A DNA stretch of 9,415 nucleotides from Chloroflexota bacterium (GTDB lineage: Bacteria > Chloroflexota > Anaerolineae > Fen-1058), in assembly GCA_016219235.1 (NCBI GenBank), contig JACRBO010000469.1:1-9415 (forward strand), read 5' to 3'. A program made the position numbers and the translations under genes. Position 1 is the first letter of the stretch; each line of letters opens with the position of its first letter. Of this stretch, positions 1-5,768 are shown piece after piece. The notes under the pieces are model-generated. The model was not told where the DNA came from. It made no database searches and saw only the letters and a list, made by a program, of their open reading frames with translations.

Positions 1-597
1 CTCTGTGCAGCCCAGGATGATGCCTTGCGCACCGCGCGCAATCAACTGCGCGATAATTTCTACATAGCGAGCTTTGGATTCGGCCCGCGTGATGCCCAGA
101 CACAACTCGTCGTAGATCACACGATGGACCTCGTCACGCTCGATCGGTTCCGGCACGATCACGTCGAGGCCGTATTGGTGAACGAGTCGCCCCACATAGA
201 ACTCTTCTTCCATCGTGAAGCGCGTGCCCAACAGGCCGATGCACGTCAGGCCTGCCGCCTTCACCTGCCCGGCGGTCGCGTCGGCAATGTGAATCAGCGG
301 CACCCGCACACTGGCCTGAACGTCATCGGCTACTTTGTGCATCGTGTTGGTGCAGATCAGCACGCAGTCCGCCCCGGCGCGTTCCAGCCCGCGCGCGGCA
401 TCGATCAAAATCTGCGCAGCCTCGGCCCAGCGGCCGGTGTGCTGCAATGCTTCGATCTCCGCAAAATCCACCGACACCAGAACGCTCTTCGCCGAATGCA
501 ATCCGCCGAGCCGCGCCTTCACGCCTTCGTTGATCAACCGATAGTATTCCAGCGACGATTCCCAACTCATGCCGCCGATCAGGCCGATGGTTTTCAT
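1..597 (-). CDS. Aspartate/glutamate racemase family protein (3' end cut by window edge)
   Basis: The 199 visible codons start at ATG 597-595 with MKTIGLIGGMSWESS, the glycine-rich opening of the aspartate/glutamate racemase superfamily. Both catalytic cysteines of this cofactor-independent family are present: Cys82 in LICTNTMHK and Cys197 in ILGCTE, the last visible residues. These enzymes interconvert L- and D-amino acids by a two-base thiol mechanism. The family is usually about 230 residues, so some 30 residues and the stop lie outside the window. The substrate cannot be told from sequence. The ribosome site is weak (GTGAG, about 5 nt before ATG). It is separated from the neighbouring thioredoxin gene by 217 bp of palindromic repeat and has no evident link to cytochrome c maturation, so it probably marks the end of that cluster. 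Confidence 0.9.
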   Translation of the reverse strand, partial: MKTIGLIGGMSWESSLEYYRLINEGVKARLGGLHSAKSVLVSVDFAEIEALQHTGRWAEAAQILIDAARGLERAGADCVLICTNTMHKVADDVQASVRVPLIHIADATAGQVKAAGLTCIGLLGTRFTMEEEFYVGRLVHQYGLDVIVPEPIERDEVHRVIYDELCLGITRAESKARYVEIIAQLIARGAQGIILGCTE

Positions 598-667
598 AGT
601 CACTCACAGAAAAGATGAACCACGAAGGGTTCGTCCAGAACTTACTTTTCCATTTGATCGAGTTGAA

Positions 668-718
668 GCATCCTGAGCGGAGTCACGCCGCTTTTGCGGA
701 ACGGAGTCGAAGGACGCG
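668..718 (-). repeat. Palindromic dispersed repeat, copy A (conserved arms, variable central hairpin)
   Basis: Read on the minus strand, the arms are CGCGTCCTTCGACT and CCGCTCAGGATGC, separated by 24 nt holding a small stem (CCGC/GCGG, loop AAAA). ACTCCG occurs at both edges of the insert. Copy B at 754-801 lies in the opposite orientation, so 665-804 as a whole is a large imperfect inverted repeat. It fills most of the 217-bp gap between the thioredoxin and racemase genes, where no gene is evident. Confidence 0.7.
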
Positions 719-753
719 ATACAGTGAAAACGCCTTGATTTATCGCGCAATCC

Positions 754-801
754 GCCTTCTTCGACTACAGCCCGAAAAGCACGGGCTTTCGCTCAGAATG
801 C
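754..801 (+). repeat. Palindromic dispersed repeat, copy B
   Basis: Arms TTCGACT (760-766) and TCGCTCAGAATGC (789-801) match copies A and C, but the 22-nt centre forms a different stem (AGCCCG/CGGGCT). It lies just after the TAA of the thioredoxin gene. The hairpin has no following T-run in either direction, so I do not call it an intrinsic terminator. Confidence 0.65.
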
Positions 802-814
802 TTTCCCTCTTCAA

Positions 815-1342
815 TTACTGCGTCACGCTGTTGAACGCCGCCGTCAGTTCAGCGGCGCTGACCCGCCCCAGCCACTGCTGCACGATGTTGCCCTGCGCAT
901 CCAACAAAAACATATGCGGCTGCACACGATATTTCAAGGCCGTCTTAAACGGCTGCGTGTTTGGGTCGTCAATGTCCAGGTACGAAAATGCGATGCGATC
1001 GCTCCAGTCCGCCTCAAGCCCATGCACGATGGGCGCCATGGCGCGGCAGGTCCCTCACCAGAAGGCGAAGAACTCCACGAACTGAGGCTTGCCCGCCGCC
1101 AGCTGCACGGTTCCGGGATCAGTCGCCTCCAGTTCGGCCTTGACGGCCTTCCTGGTCGGCGCGTCCGTTGGCGCGGCGCTGACCGCAGTCGGCGATGCCA
1201 CAGCTGTCGTCGGCTTCACCGCAGTCGTCGGTGGGACAACGGCAGGCGCATTGGTCGGCGCACTGGCAGTTGGCACAGTTGCCGCAGGCGCACACGCAGC
1301 CAGCATCAGACCGATAATCATCACCAATCCAACTCGTTTCAT
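815..1342 (-). CDS. Lipoprotein thioredoxin with in-frame TGA at the active-site Cys (probable selenoprotein, UGTC)
   Basis: The 175-codon frame starts at ATG 1342 after an AAGGAG ribosome site. Residues 1-17 are a lipoprotein signal ending LAAC (Cys17). Residues 18-65 are an Ala/Pro/Thr/Val-rich linker. From about residue 66 it is a thioredoxin fold: QFVEFFAFW, then TGA at codon 96 (1057-1055), then GTCRAMAPIVHGLE, and a late VQPHMFLLD segment with the likely cis-Pro142. The TGA sits exactly where the first Cys of W-C-x-x-C belongs; the resolving Cys99 is present. Before and after the TGA the frame is the same and no other stop occurs until TAA at 817-815, and the downstream half looks undamaged. 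Read through as selenocysteine, it would be a membrane-anchored periplasmic thiol oxidoreductase, plausibly an electron acceptor of the nearby CcdA. The alternative is a recent nonsense mutation or a base error, leaving a 95-residue peptide without the catalytic half. A conventional gene caller would report two fragments. Confidence 0.8.
1018..1034 (-). promoter_or_regulatory. Candidate bacterial SECIS stem-loop downstream of the in-frame TGA
   Basis: On the minus strand the stem GCCCAT/ATGGGC (6 perfect pairs) closes a 5-nt loop, CGTGC. The loop begins 27 nt after the TGA and has G as its second base. Published bSECIS criteria, as I recall them, ask for a G in the first two loop positions, a loop of 3-14 nt, a stem of at least 4 bp and 16-37 nt between UGA and loop. 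All are met. The structure lies within coding sequence, as bacterial SECIS elements do. It is short, and GC-rich sequence forms such stems by chance fairly often. Confidence 0.5.
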
Positions 1343-1392
1343 CTGTCTCCTTTCCCTTGACCTAAATCAAAGAGGCTGGATCGCTCATCCAA

Positions 1393-1440
1393 CCTCCAAC
1401 TTCTAACCTCCAACTTCTAACCTCCAACTTCTAACCTCTA
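1393..1440 (-). repeat. Heptamer tandem repeat array
   Basis: On the plus strand the 14-bp unit CCTCCAACTTCTAA occurs three times in succession (1393, 1407, 1421), followed by a partial copy. Each unit is two related heptamers; on the minus strand they read RGTTRGA. The array starts about 10 nt after the tlpA-like stop and lies upstream of the Sec-thioredoxin gene. Confidence 0.85.
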
Positions 1441-1450
1441 TTCTCCAGCC

Positions 1451-2032
1451 TCACCCCGTCGGCAAAATCAGTTTCAAGTATTCATTTAACTGTGCGCTGG
1501 ACATCTGCCCGACCTTGACGGCCGCCACGGTCCCATCGGGTTTGATGAAGATCGAACTGGGTAGCCCCATGATGGCCCAATCGAGGCTGACTTGATCATC
1601 TTCATCCAGCAGCACATCGAACGTCATCTTGTATTGATCGACATATTTGTGAATATCATCGAGGTTGTCAAACGCCACCGAATCGATCGCCAGCACGCGC
1701 AGGCCGCGCCCCTTGTTCCAGTTGTACTGCTCCACCAGCAGCGGCATCTCTTCTTTGCACGGCCCGCACCACGTCGCCCAAAAATTGATCAGCACCGGCG
1801 AACCGCGGAGCGCCGACAATTTGATCATCTCACCGGTCAGCGTCTTCAATTCAAAATCGAGCGGGGTCTCGCCGTCTTTGGGCAGCTGCCCGGACTTGGC
1901 AGTCTTGATCGCTGTTGGCGGCGCTGCAGTCGGCAACACGATCAACGCCACGCCGACCAAAATCGCCAGCGCCGACAGGATCAACGGCAGCGCCTGTCTT
2001 ACACCCGAGCGTTGCGGTGTTTCATCCATCAT
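1451..2032 (-). CDS. TlpA/ResA-like membrane-anchored thioredoxin
   Basis: A 193-residue protein with one N-terminal membrane anchor (about residues 13-35), a short linker and a TlpA/ResA-type thioredoxin fold: LINFWATWCGPCKEEMP with Cys89 and Cys92, and GLPSS with the cis-Pro158. This family acts outside the cytoplasmic membrane and reduces disulfides in apocytochrome c or related clients, using electrons from CcdA. The start is ATG 2032, because it overlaps the ccdA stop as ATGA; a second ATG follows at once (2029) and is an equally coupled alternative. The longer open frame upstream to 2113 would sit inside ccdA and gives an unconvincing Arg/Ser/Ala-rich N-terminus. Unlike the next gene, both active-site cysteines are normal Cys codons. 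It ends with TGA (1453-1451). Confidence 0.9.
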   Translation of the reverse strand: MMDETPQRSGVRQALPLILSALAILVGVALIVLPTAAPPTAIKTAKSGQLPKDGETPLDFELKTLTGEMIKLSALRGSPVLINFWATWCGPCKEEMPLLVEQYNWNKGRGLRVLAIDSVAFDNLDDIHKYVDQYKMTFDVLLDEDDQVSLDWAIMGLPSSIFIKPDGTVAAVKVGQMSSAQLNEYLKLILPTG

Positions 2033-2826
2033 GCCGGCTTTTCGACCGCGACTTGCGTCACTGCGCGCCCGCCCAGATAGCCCAGATACGCGGGGACTAG
2101 CGGCAGCACGCACGGCGAGAGGAACGACAACAGACCCGCCACCAGCGCGATGGGCAACGTCGGATTGCCGGCCTGACCGGCGATTAAATTCTCTTCCGCC
2201 GCGATCGTGTCGATCGGGCCGGTGGAACCGGAGGCCAGCTGCGCGAAGCGCGTCATCTGGCCCGTCAGCAATAGCACACCCAACACCACCAGGAAAATGC
2301 CCGTGACAATTTCAAACACGCGAATGTACTTCTTCAGACGGCGCAGCACGCCGGTGGCCCGATCGACGATCAGGCCCAGCACGACAAACGGCAATCCTAA
2401 GCCCACCGCATATGCCGCCGCCAGGATCATCGCCGTCCCAACTTGATTCTGACTCAAGCCCAGCGTGATGATTGCGCCAAAGGTCGGGCCGATGCACGGC
2501 GACCAGCCGGCCGCAAAGAACACGCCCATCAAAATCGACGAGCCGTAGTTCATGCCGCCGCTGTATTGCTTGCGCGTGTCGTAATTAAGGAATGGAATCT
2601 TGAACACGCCCAGCGTGTGCAGCCCGAAGATGATCACGACCACGCCGCCAATCTGCGAGATGAGCTGGCTGAAGTCGCGCAGCGCGCCGCCCAGCAGCGT
2701 CGCCGTGCCGCCAAAGCCCACCACGATCACAAACGACATGCCCAGCCAGAACATCAGGGCGTGCGCAAAGGTCTGAAAGCGCGCAGTCAGGGTGATCGGT
2801 CGTTGGGTCGTTGCTGCTGTTGTCAT
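2029..2826 (-). CDS. ccdA: CcdA-type thiol-disulfide transporter, circularly permuted
   Basis: A 265-residue membrane protein of the CcdA/DsbD-beta family, which passes electrons from cytoplasmic thioredoxin to extracytoplasmic thiol proteins through two membrane cysteines. ATG 2826 is chosen because GGAG lies 8 nt upstream; the TTG at 2832 is too close to that site. The order is unusual. The N-terminal part holds what is normally the second and later helices (IGGVVVIIFGLHTLG, then GWSPCIGPTFGAI with Cys111, then the two last helices ending VLLLTGQMTRF). The C-terminal part, after a roughly 30-residue hydrophilic linker, is the segment that normally opens the protein: VAGLLSFLSPCVLPLVPAY with Cys239. 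Both redox cysteines are kept. The new termini fall in the loop normally joining helices 1 and 2, so the fold could be preserved. The stop TGA (2031-2029) overlaps the tlpA-like start. Confidence 0.9.
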   Translation of the reverse strand: MTTAATTQRPITLTARFQTFAHALMFWLGMSFVIVVGFGGTATLLGGALRDFSQLISQIGGVVVIIFGLHTLGVFKIPFLNYDTRKQYSGGMNYGSSILMGVFFAAGWSPCIGPTFGAIITLGLSQNQVGTAMILAAAYAVGLGLPFVVLGLIVDRATGVLRRLKKYIRVFEIVTGIFLVVLGVLLLTGQMTRFAQLASGSTGPIDTIAAEENLIAGQAGNPTLPIALVAGLLSFLSPCVLPLVPAYLGYLGGRAVTQVAVEKPA

Positions 2827-2891
2827 GGTCAATTCTCCGCCGTTAAGATACTCAGCACATCACACAAGTGAATCAAGCATCCCGCCTGGCG

Positions 2892-2915
2892 CGCCCCCGC
2901 TTCGCGGACAGGGCG
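2892..2915. repeat. GC-rich bulged hairpin upstream of ccdA
   Basis: CGCCC and GGGCG enclose an inner stem CCGC/GCGG with loop TTC and a 3-nt ACA bulge. It is the first of three palindromic elements that fill the 305-bp gap (2827-3131) between ccmD and ccdA. I see no gene there. In the transcript direction these lie in the leader of ccdA. Confidence 0.55.
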
Positions 2916-2921
2916 TGAGCG

Positions 2922-3001
2922 GAGCCGCGTCCTTCTACGCTGCGCAGTCGACACTTGCACCGCGCTTGCGCGCAGCGGAAGTGCAGGTGAGGACGCGGCT
3001 C
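2922..3001. repeat. Composite inverted repeat with 11-bp perfect outer arms
   Basis: GAGCCGCGTCC (2922-2932) and GGACGCGGCTC (2991-3001) are perfect reverse complements 58 nt apart. Inside are a second inverted pair, CGCTGCGC (2938-2945) and GCGCAGCG (2970-2977), and arms GACACTTGCACC (2950-2961) and AAGTGCAGGTG (2979-2989), which recur at 5025-5065 with a different centre. Confidence 0.75.
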
Positions 3002-3032
3002 GTGCGAGACATCCAGATTTGTTGCGTTACCC

Positions 3033-3084
3033 GCATCCTTCAACTGCGGTCTGCGAAGAGCCTGCAGACTTCCGCTCAGGATGC
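3033..3084 (+). repeat. Palindromic dispersed repeat, copy C
   Basis: Arms GCATCCTTCAACT and TCCGCTCAGGATGC match copies A and B. The 25-nt centre forms its own 6-bp stem GTCTGC/GCAGAC (3049-3054 and 3064-3069). The element lies about 50 bp after the ccmD stop. Confidence 0.7.
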
Positions 3085-3131
3085 TTCACTAAGTGATACA
3101 GATTAGACGCCGGGTGTCGTCAAACGTTACA

Positions 3132-3299
3132 TTACTGGCCGCTCTTCTTCTTCTCCACCAGCATCCGCAGCGTCTCGATGTCCTTCTCCAGATTCTTCTG
3201 CCGTGAGCGGATGCTAAACACATACCCAAACGTCACCAGCCAGAACACCACATAGGCCGGAATCAAAAACGACACGATGTTGCTCATTTCAGGGCTCAT
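3132..3299 (-). CDS. ccmD: CcmD-like small membrane protein
   Basis: A 55-residue frame starting MSPEMSNIVSFLIPAY, with one membrane segment (about residues 8-29) followed by a highly charged, probably helical cytoplasmic tail that ends EKKKSGQ. This size, the single helix with Trp/Tyr near its end and the basic tail, and its place directly after ccmC, fit CcmD, which holds CcmC and CcmE together and helps release holo-CcmE from the CcmABCD complex. GGAG lies 6 nt before the ATG; the TAA is at 3134-3132. Small CcmD proteins have little sequence conservation, so the name rests largely on size, topology and position. Confidence 0.8.
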   Translation of the reverse strand: MSPEMSNIVSFLIPAYVVFWLVTFGYVFSIRSRQKNLEKDIETLRMLVEKKKSGQ

Positions 3300-3310
3300 A
3301 GTAATCTCCA

Positions 3311-3345
3311 AATTCTTAATTCATAGTGCGTAATTCATAATTGCA
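3311..3345 (+). repeat. Heptamer array between ccmD and ccmC, plus orientation
   Basis: Five heptamers in register: AATTCTT, AATTCAT, AGTGCGT, AATTCAT, AATTGCA. It begins just upstream of the ccmD ribosome site and faces the array at 3364-3419 in the opposite orientation. Confidence 0.8.
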
Positions 3346-3363
3346 GAGCACAGCTATCCCCGC

Positions 3364-3419
3364 ACTCATTAAGCATTATGAACTACGCATTATGAATTGT
3401 GAATTATGCATTAATAATT
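3364..3419 (-). repeat. Heptamer array containing the ccmC stop, minus orientation
   Basis: Eight heptamers in register on the minus strand: AATTATT, AATGCAT, AATTCAC, AATTCAT, AATGCGT, AGTTCAT, AATGCTT, AATGAGT. Positions 3375-3398 pair with 3318-3341 of the facing array over 24 bp with two non-Watson-Crick positions, so the ccmC-ccmD transcript can fold into a long AU-rich hairpin here. Confidence 0.85.
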
Positions 3420-4102
3420 TCCTGCTTCAACTTCGCCACTTCGTCGGCGCTGGTTTCCACTTTGGCGCGCGCCCGCAACATCAGCACATAGATCAGCGTG
3501 AAGGCGGCCAGCGACACGAACATCGCCGGGCGCATGTTGGCCGTCAGCGGGGACAGGCTCTTGCCATCGAATAGATCGGGATGGATGGTGTTGAACCACT
3601 TCGTCGAGAAGAACGTAATCGGCACGCTGGCAAAGCCGATGATGCCGTACACTGCGCTGAAGCGCGCCCGCCGCTGCGGATCATCCAGCGCGCCGCGCAG
3701 CATCAAATAGGCCACGTACAGAAACTCGGTGATGGCCGTCGTCGTCAGGCGCGGGTCCCACGTCCACCACGTATTCCACACCGGCCGCGCCCACAGCATG
3801 CCGGACAACAGCACCATCACGCCGAAGAGCACGCCAATTTCCGCCGAGCCGGCCGCGAGAATGTCGTACTTGCGTTGTTCGCCGCGCGCCAGGTACAGAA
3901 TGCTGCACACGAACGTCACAAACAGCGCCAGCCCCGCAATCCACGCGATGCCCACGTGGAAGTAGAAAATGCGCTGCACGTCCCCCCCCGACAATACATC
4001 GGCCGTTGGCGCGTAGCCAAACGCCAGATAAATCGCCGCCCCCGTCACCAGCCCCGTCACCGCCAGCAGCGGCAACGTCAATCGATCGCGTGCTTGTGTC
4101 AT
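3404..4102 (-). CDS. ccmC: CcmC heme-handling integral membrane protein
   Basis: A 232-residue protein of the CcmC family, which binds heme at the outer face of the membrane and presents it to CcmE. The tryptophan-rich heme-handling segment is TWWTWDPRLTT (about residues 111-121). His49 (IFYFHVGIAW) and His174 (NTIHPD) flank it at the places of the two conserved heme-ligand histidines. About six membrane helices are visible. ATG 4102 is preceded by GAGGAG at 9 nt. The last codons (IINA) and the TAA are formed by the first units of a heptamer repeat array. It follows the unknown gene 4129-5094 after 26 bp and precedes ccmD. Confidence 0.95.
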   Translation of the reverse strand: MTQARDRLTLPLLAVTGLVTGAAIYLAFGYAPTADVLSGGDVQRIFYFHVGIAWIAGLALFVTFVCSILYLARGEQRKYDILAAGSAEIGVLFGVMVLLSGMLWARPVWNTWWTWDPRLTTTAITEFLYVAYLMLRGALDDPQRRARFSAVYGIIGFASVPITFFSTKWFNTIHPDLFDGKSLSPLTANMRPAMFVSLAAFTLIYVLMLRARAKVETSADEVAKLKQEIINA

Positions 4103-4128
4103 CGCATATGTCTCCTCAGCCCTGATTG

Positions 4129-5094
4129 TTAAATTGTATCAGCTGCGTGATTGTCCCGCACGTCGAGGTCGCCTCGCACGGCGAGGTCGCCTTCCAGCCA
4201 TGGCCGCGCGATATGCGGCACGTAGCCCAACACCTCACGCAACCGATCGGCCAACTCCGCCCGATCGGCATACTGCCACAACAACGACTTCACCGCGTCC
4301 ACCGACCACGCCTCTTCATCTGACCAGCGCGTGCGCCACACCAACTGCCCCAGCGAGACTGCGCGCCATTCGCCATACGCGCCGCCATAATCCAGCGGAT
4401 TATCCGTCTGCTTGCGCTGCAAGCGCACGTCAAACGCAAATTGTGCCGGATCGAGACTATACGTCGATTGAAACTCGATCAACGCATACTCGCCGTCAGC
4501 CAGCGGCTTCACAAAATACGGATACGGAAAACGGCCCGCCAGAGTTTGCGTGGCCGCCCGATAGCCCTGTGCCAGCAACTCCGGCCCGGCGATGTCCACC
4601 ACCGCCGCCGCAAATTCGGCCCAGCGCTGCGCGGGCATCTCCCACGGTTTGGCCGCGCGCGGGTCTTCCAGCCACGGCAGGCCGTGTTCGATTAACATCT
4701 CCAACGCTGCGTCGATCTCATCGGGCGTCCACCACCGATCGGGTTGGCCGCCTTCGCGCACGTTTGCCACAAACCACAGCACGTGGCCTAATCGTGCACC
4801 CAACGCACCTGCATAACCATCGTCCAGATGTAGTCCAGGCTCAGCCGACTTCACCCGCAGCAGATTGATCGTCCACTCGTCACCGCGCCGCTGAAACTGC
4901 ACAATCGCATTCACGTCATCGCCCAGCGCTTTAGCGAAGCCCAACACCTCGTCGTTGCACAGCCGCGCATCATACCCGTAACCGCGCTGCGCCAGGCGCG
5001 TTACGACCGCATCAAAGATTCGCTGACACTTGCACCTGTGCTGCGCTTCGGCGCAAGTGCAGGTGTTCGCTGATTCGCTGACTCGCCGTTTCAT
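4129..5094 (-). CDS. Unknown protein inside the ccm operon; two related halves, weakly DUF4304-like
   Basis: A 321-residue soluble-looking protein with no signal or membrane segment. The ATG at 5094 overlaps the ccmB stop (TGATG), so translation is probably coupled; an open frame extends to 5184 but lies within ccmB. Two halves look alike: LAQRGYGYD, then VNAIVQFQRRGDEWTINLLR near residues 34-80, and LLAQGYRAA, then YALIEFQSTYSLDPAQFAFDVRL in the second half; each is followed by a Trp-containing LG(H/Q)(V/L)(L/V)W segment and an acidic helix. The pattern (hydrophobic strand ending in FQ, charged turn, second strand) recalls DUF4304-type domains, but I make no firm family call. The N-terminus (residues 8-24, NTCTCAEAQHRCKCQ) is encoded by a palindromic repeat and may not belong to the ancestral protein. 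A gene of this kind is not a known Ccm component. Confidence 0.75.
   Translation of the reverse strand: MKRRVSESANTCTCAEAQHRCKCQRIFDAVVTRLAQRGYGYDARLCNDEVLGFAKALGDDVNAIVQFQRRGDEWTINLLRVKSAEPGLHLDDGYAGALGARLGHVLWFVANVREGGQPDRWWTPDEIDAALEMLIEHGLPWLEDPRAAKPWEMPAQRWAEFAAAVVDIAGPELLAQGYRAATQTLAGRFPYPYFVKPLADGEYALIEFQSTYSLDPAQFAFDVRLQRKQTDNPLDYGGAYGEWRAVSLGQLVWRTRWSDEEAWSVDAVKSLLWQYADRAELADRLREVLGYVPHIARPWLEGDLAVRGDLDVRDNHAADTI
5025..5065. repeat. Palindromic repeat inserted in the 5' end of the unknown gene
   Basis: Arms GACACTTGCACC and AAGTGCAGGTG are identical to those at 2950-2989, but the 18-nt centre differs and forms TGCGC-TTCG-GCGCA, a UUCG-type tetraloop stem. An 11-bp direct repeat, GATTCGCTGAC, flanks it (5017-5027 and 5072-5082) and could be a target duplication. 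The element is translated as a Cys-rich stretch. Confidence 0.7.
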
Positions 5095-5765
5095 CACTCT
5101 TCCACGATAAAGTCGTACACGAGGAACGACGCGCCCAACATCACCAGATCGAATGCCACCAGCAGGCCGAACCAGTTGCTCCACTCTTCAAAGGGGCGCG
5201 CATCCAGCGCCCCGGCTGTGCACTTCACTGCCGCCAGCAGCGCCGGAATCGCGATGGGCAGCAGCAACACCGGCAGCAGCACTTCGCGCAGGCGGGTGTT
5301 CGCCGCCATCGTCGCCAGCAGCGTGCCCACGCCTGCGTAACCCACCGTCCCCAACAGCACGATGAAAATGATCGTCGGCTGCAAGAACGGCAGATTGAAA
5401 AAAATCACGAACAACGGCAGGATCACCGCTTCGATGATCACCATGAAGATGATGATGCCCAGCGCCTTGCCGAAAAAGATCGCGCTGCGATCGACGGGGG
5501 CCAGCAATAACGCATCAAACACACCCCGATCGATCTCGGCGCTCAACGTGCGCCCCAGCCCCAGAATGCCCGCGAACGCGATGACCGACCACAGCGCGCC
5601 GGGGGCCACTGTGCCCGCTTTCGCCACGCGCAAATCAAAGGCAAAGGCAAACAGCAAAATCACCAGCACCGAGAACGCGCCCATGCTGCTGAGCATCTCG
5701 CGGCTGCGCATCTCGGCCAGCAGGTCCTTGCGGACGATGGCCCACACTTTGCGAAAATAACCCAT
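5094..5765 (-). CDS. ccmB: CcmB heme-exporter membrane subunit
   Basis: A 223-residue protein with about six membrane helices and the segments typical of CcmB: VRKDLLAEMRSREMLSSMG near the N-terminus, FDALLLAPVDRSAIFFGK (about 83-100) and TRLREVLLPVLLLPIAIP (about 157-174). CcmB is the permease of the CcmAB ABC transporter; together with CcmCD it frees heme-loaded CcmE at the cost of ATP. ATG 5765 lies 3 nt after the ccmA stop. The TGA (5096-5094) shares a base with the start of the next gene. Length is normal for the family. Confidence 0.95.
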   Translation of the reverse strand: MGYFRKVWAIVRKDLLAEMRSREMLSSMGAFSVLVILLFAFAFDLRVAKAGTVAPGALWSVIAFAGILGLGRTLSAEIDRGVFDALLLAPVDRSAIFFGKALGIIIFMVIIEAVILPLFVIFFNLPFLQPTIIFIVLLGTVGYAGVGTLLATMAANTRLREVLLPVLLLPIAIPALLAAVKCTAGALDARPFEEWSNWFGLLVAFDLVMLGASFLVYDFIVEE

Positions 5766-5768
5766 GAT

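Noticed and set aside
25..618. Long plus-strand frame opposite the racemase gene
   Set aside because: Translation shows no family features and lies antisense to a clear racemase with both catalytic Cys.
769..790. Intrinsic terminator after the Sec-thioredoxin gene
   Set aside because: The stem is good but no U-run follows on the minus strand; it belongs to repeat copy B.
1033..1044. GCGCCATGGCGC palindrome as the SECIS element
   Set aside because: It leaves only a 4-bp stem with a CATG loop and no G in the first two loop positions; the 1018-1034 stem fits better.
1040..1057. Frameshifted thioredoxin pseudogene made of two fragments
   Set aside because: Both halves are in the same frame; 15 nt (five sense codons, GTCRA) join the TGA to the second fragment, and nothing else is broken.
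2033..2113. Upstream extension of the tlpA-like gene
   Set aside because: It would overlap ccdA by 27 more codons with an unconvincing Arg/Ser-rich sequence; ATG 2032 is coupled to the ccdA stop.
5095..5184. Upstream extension of the unknown gene into ccmB
   Set aside because: The one-base TGATG overlap at 5094 is the natural coupled start.
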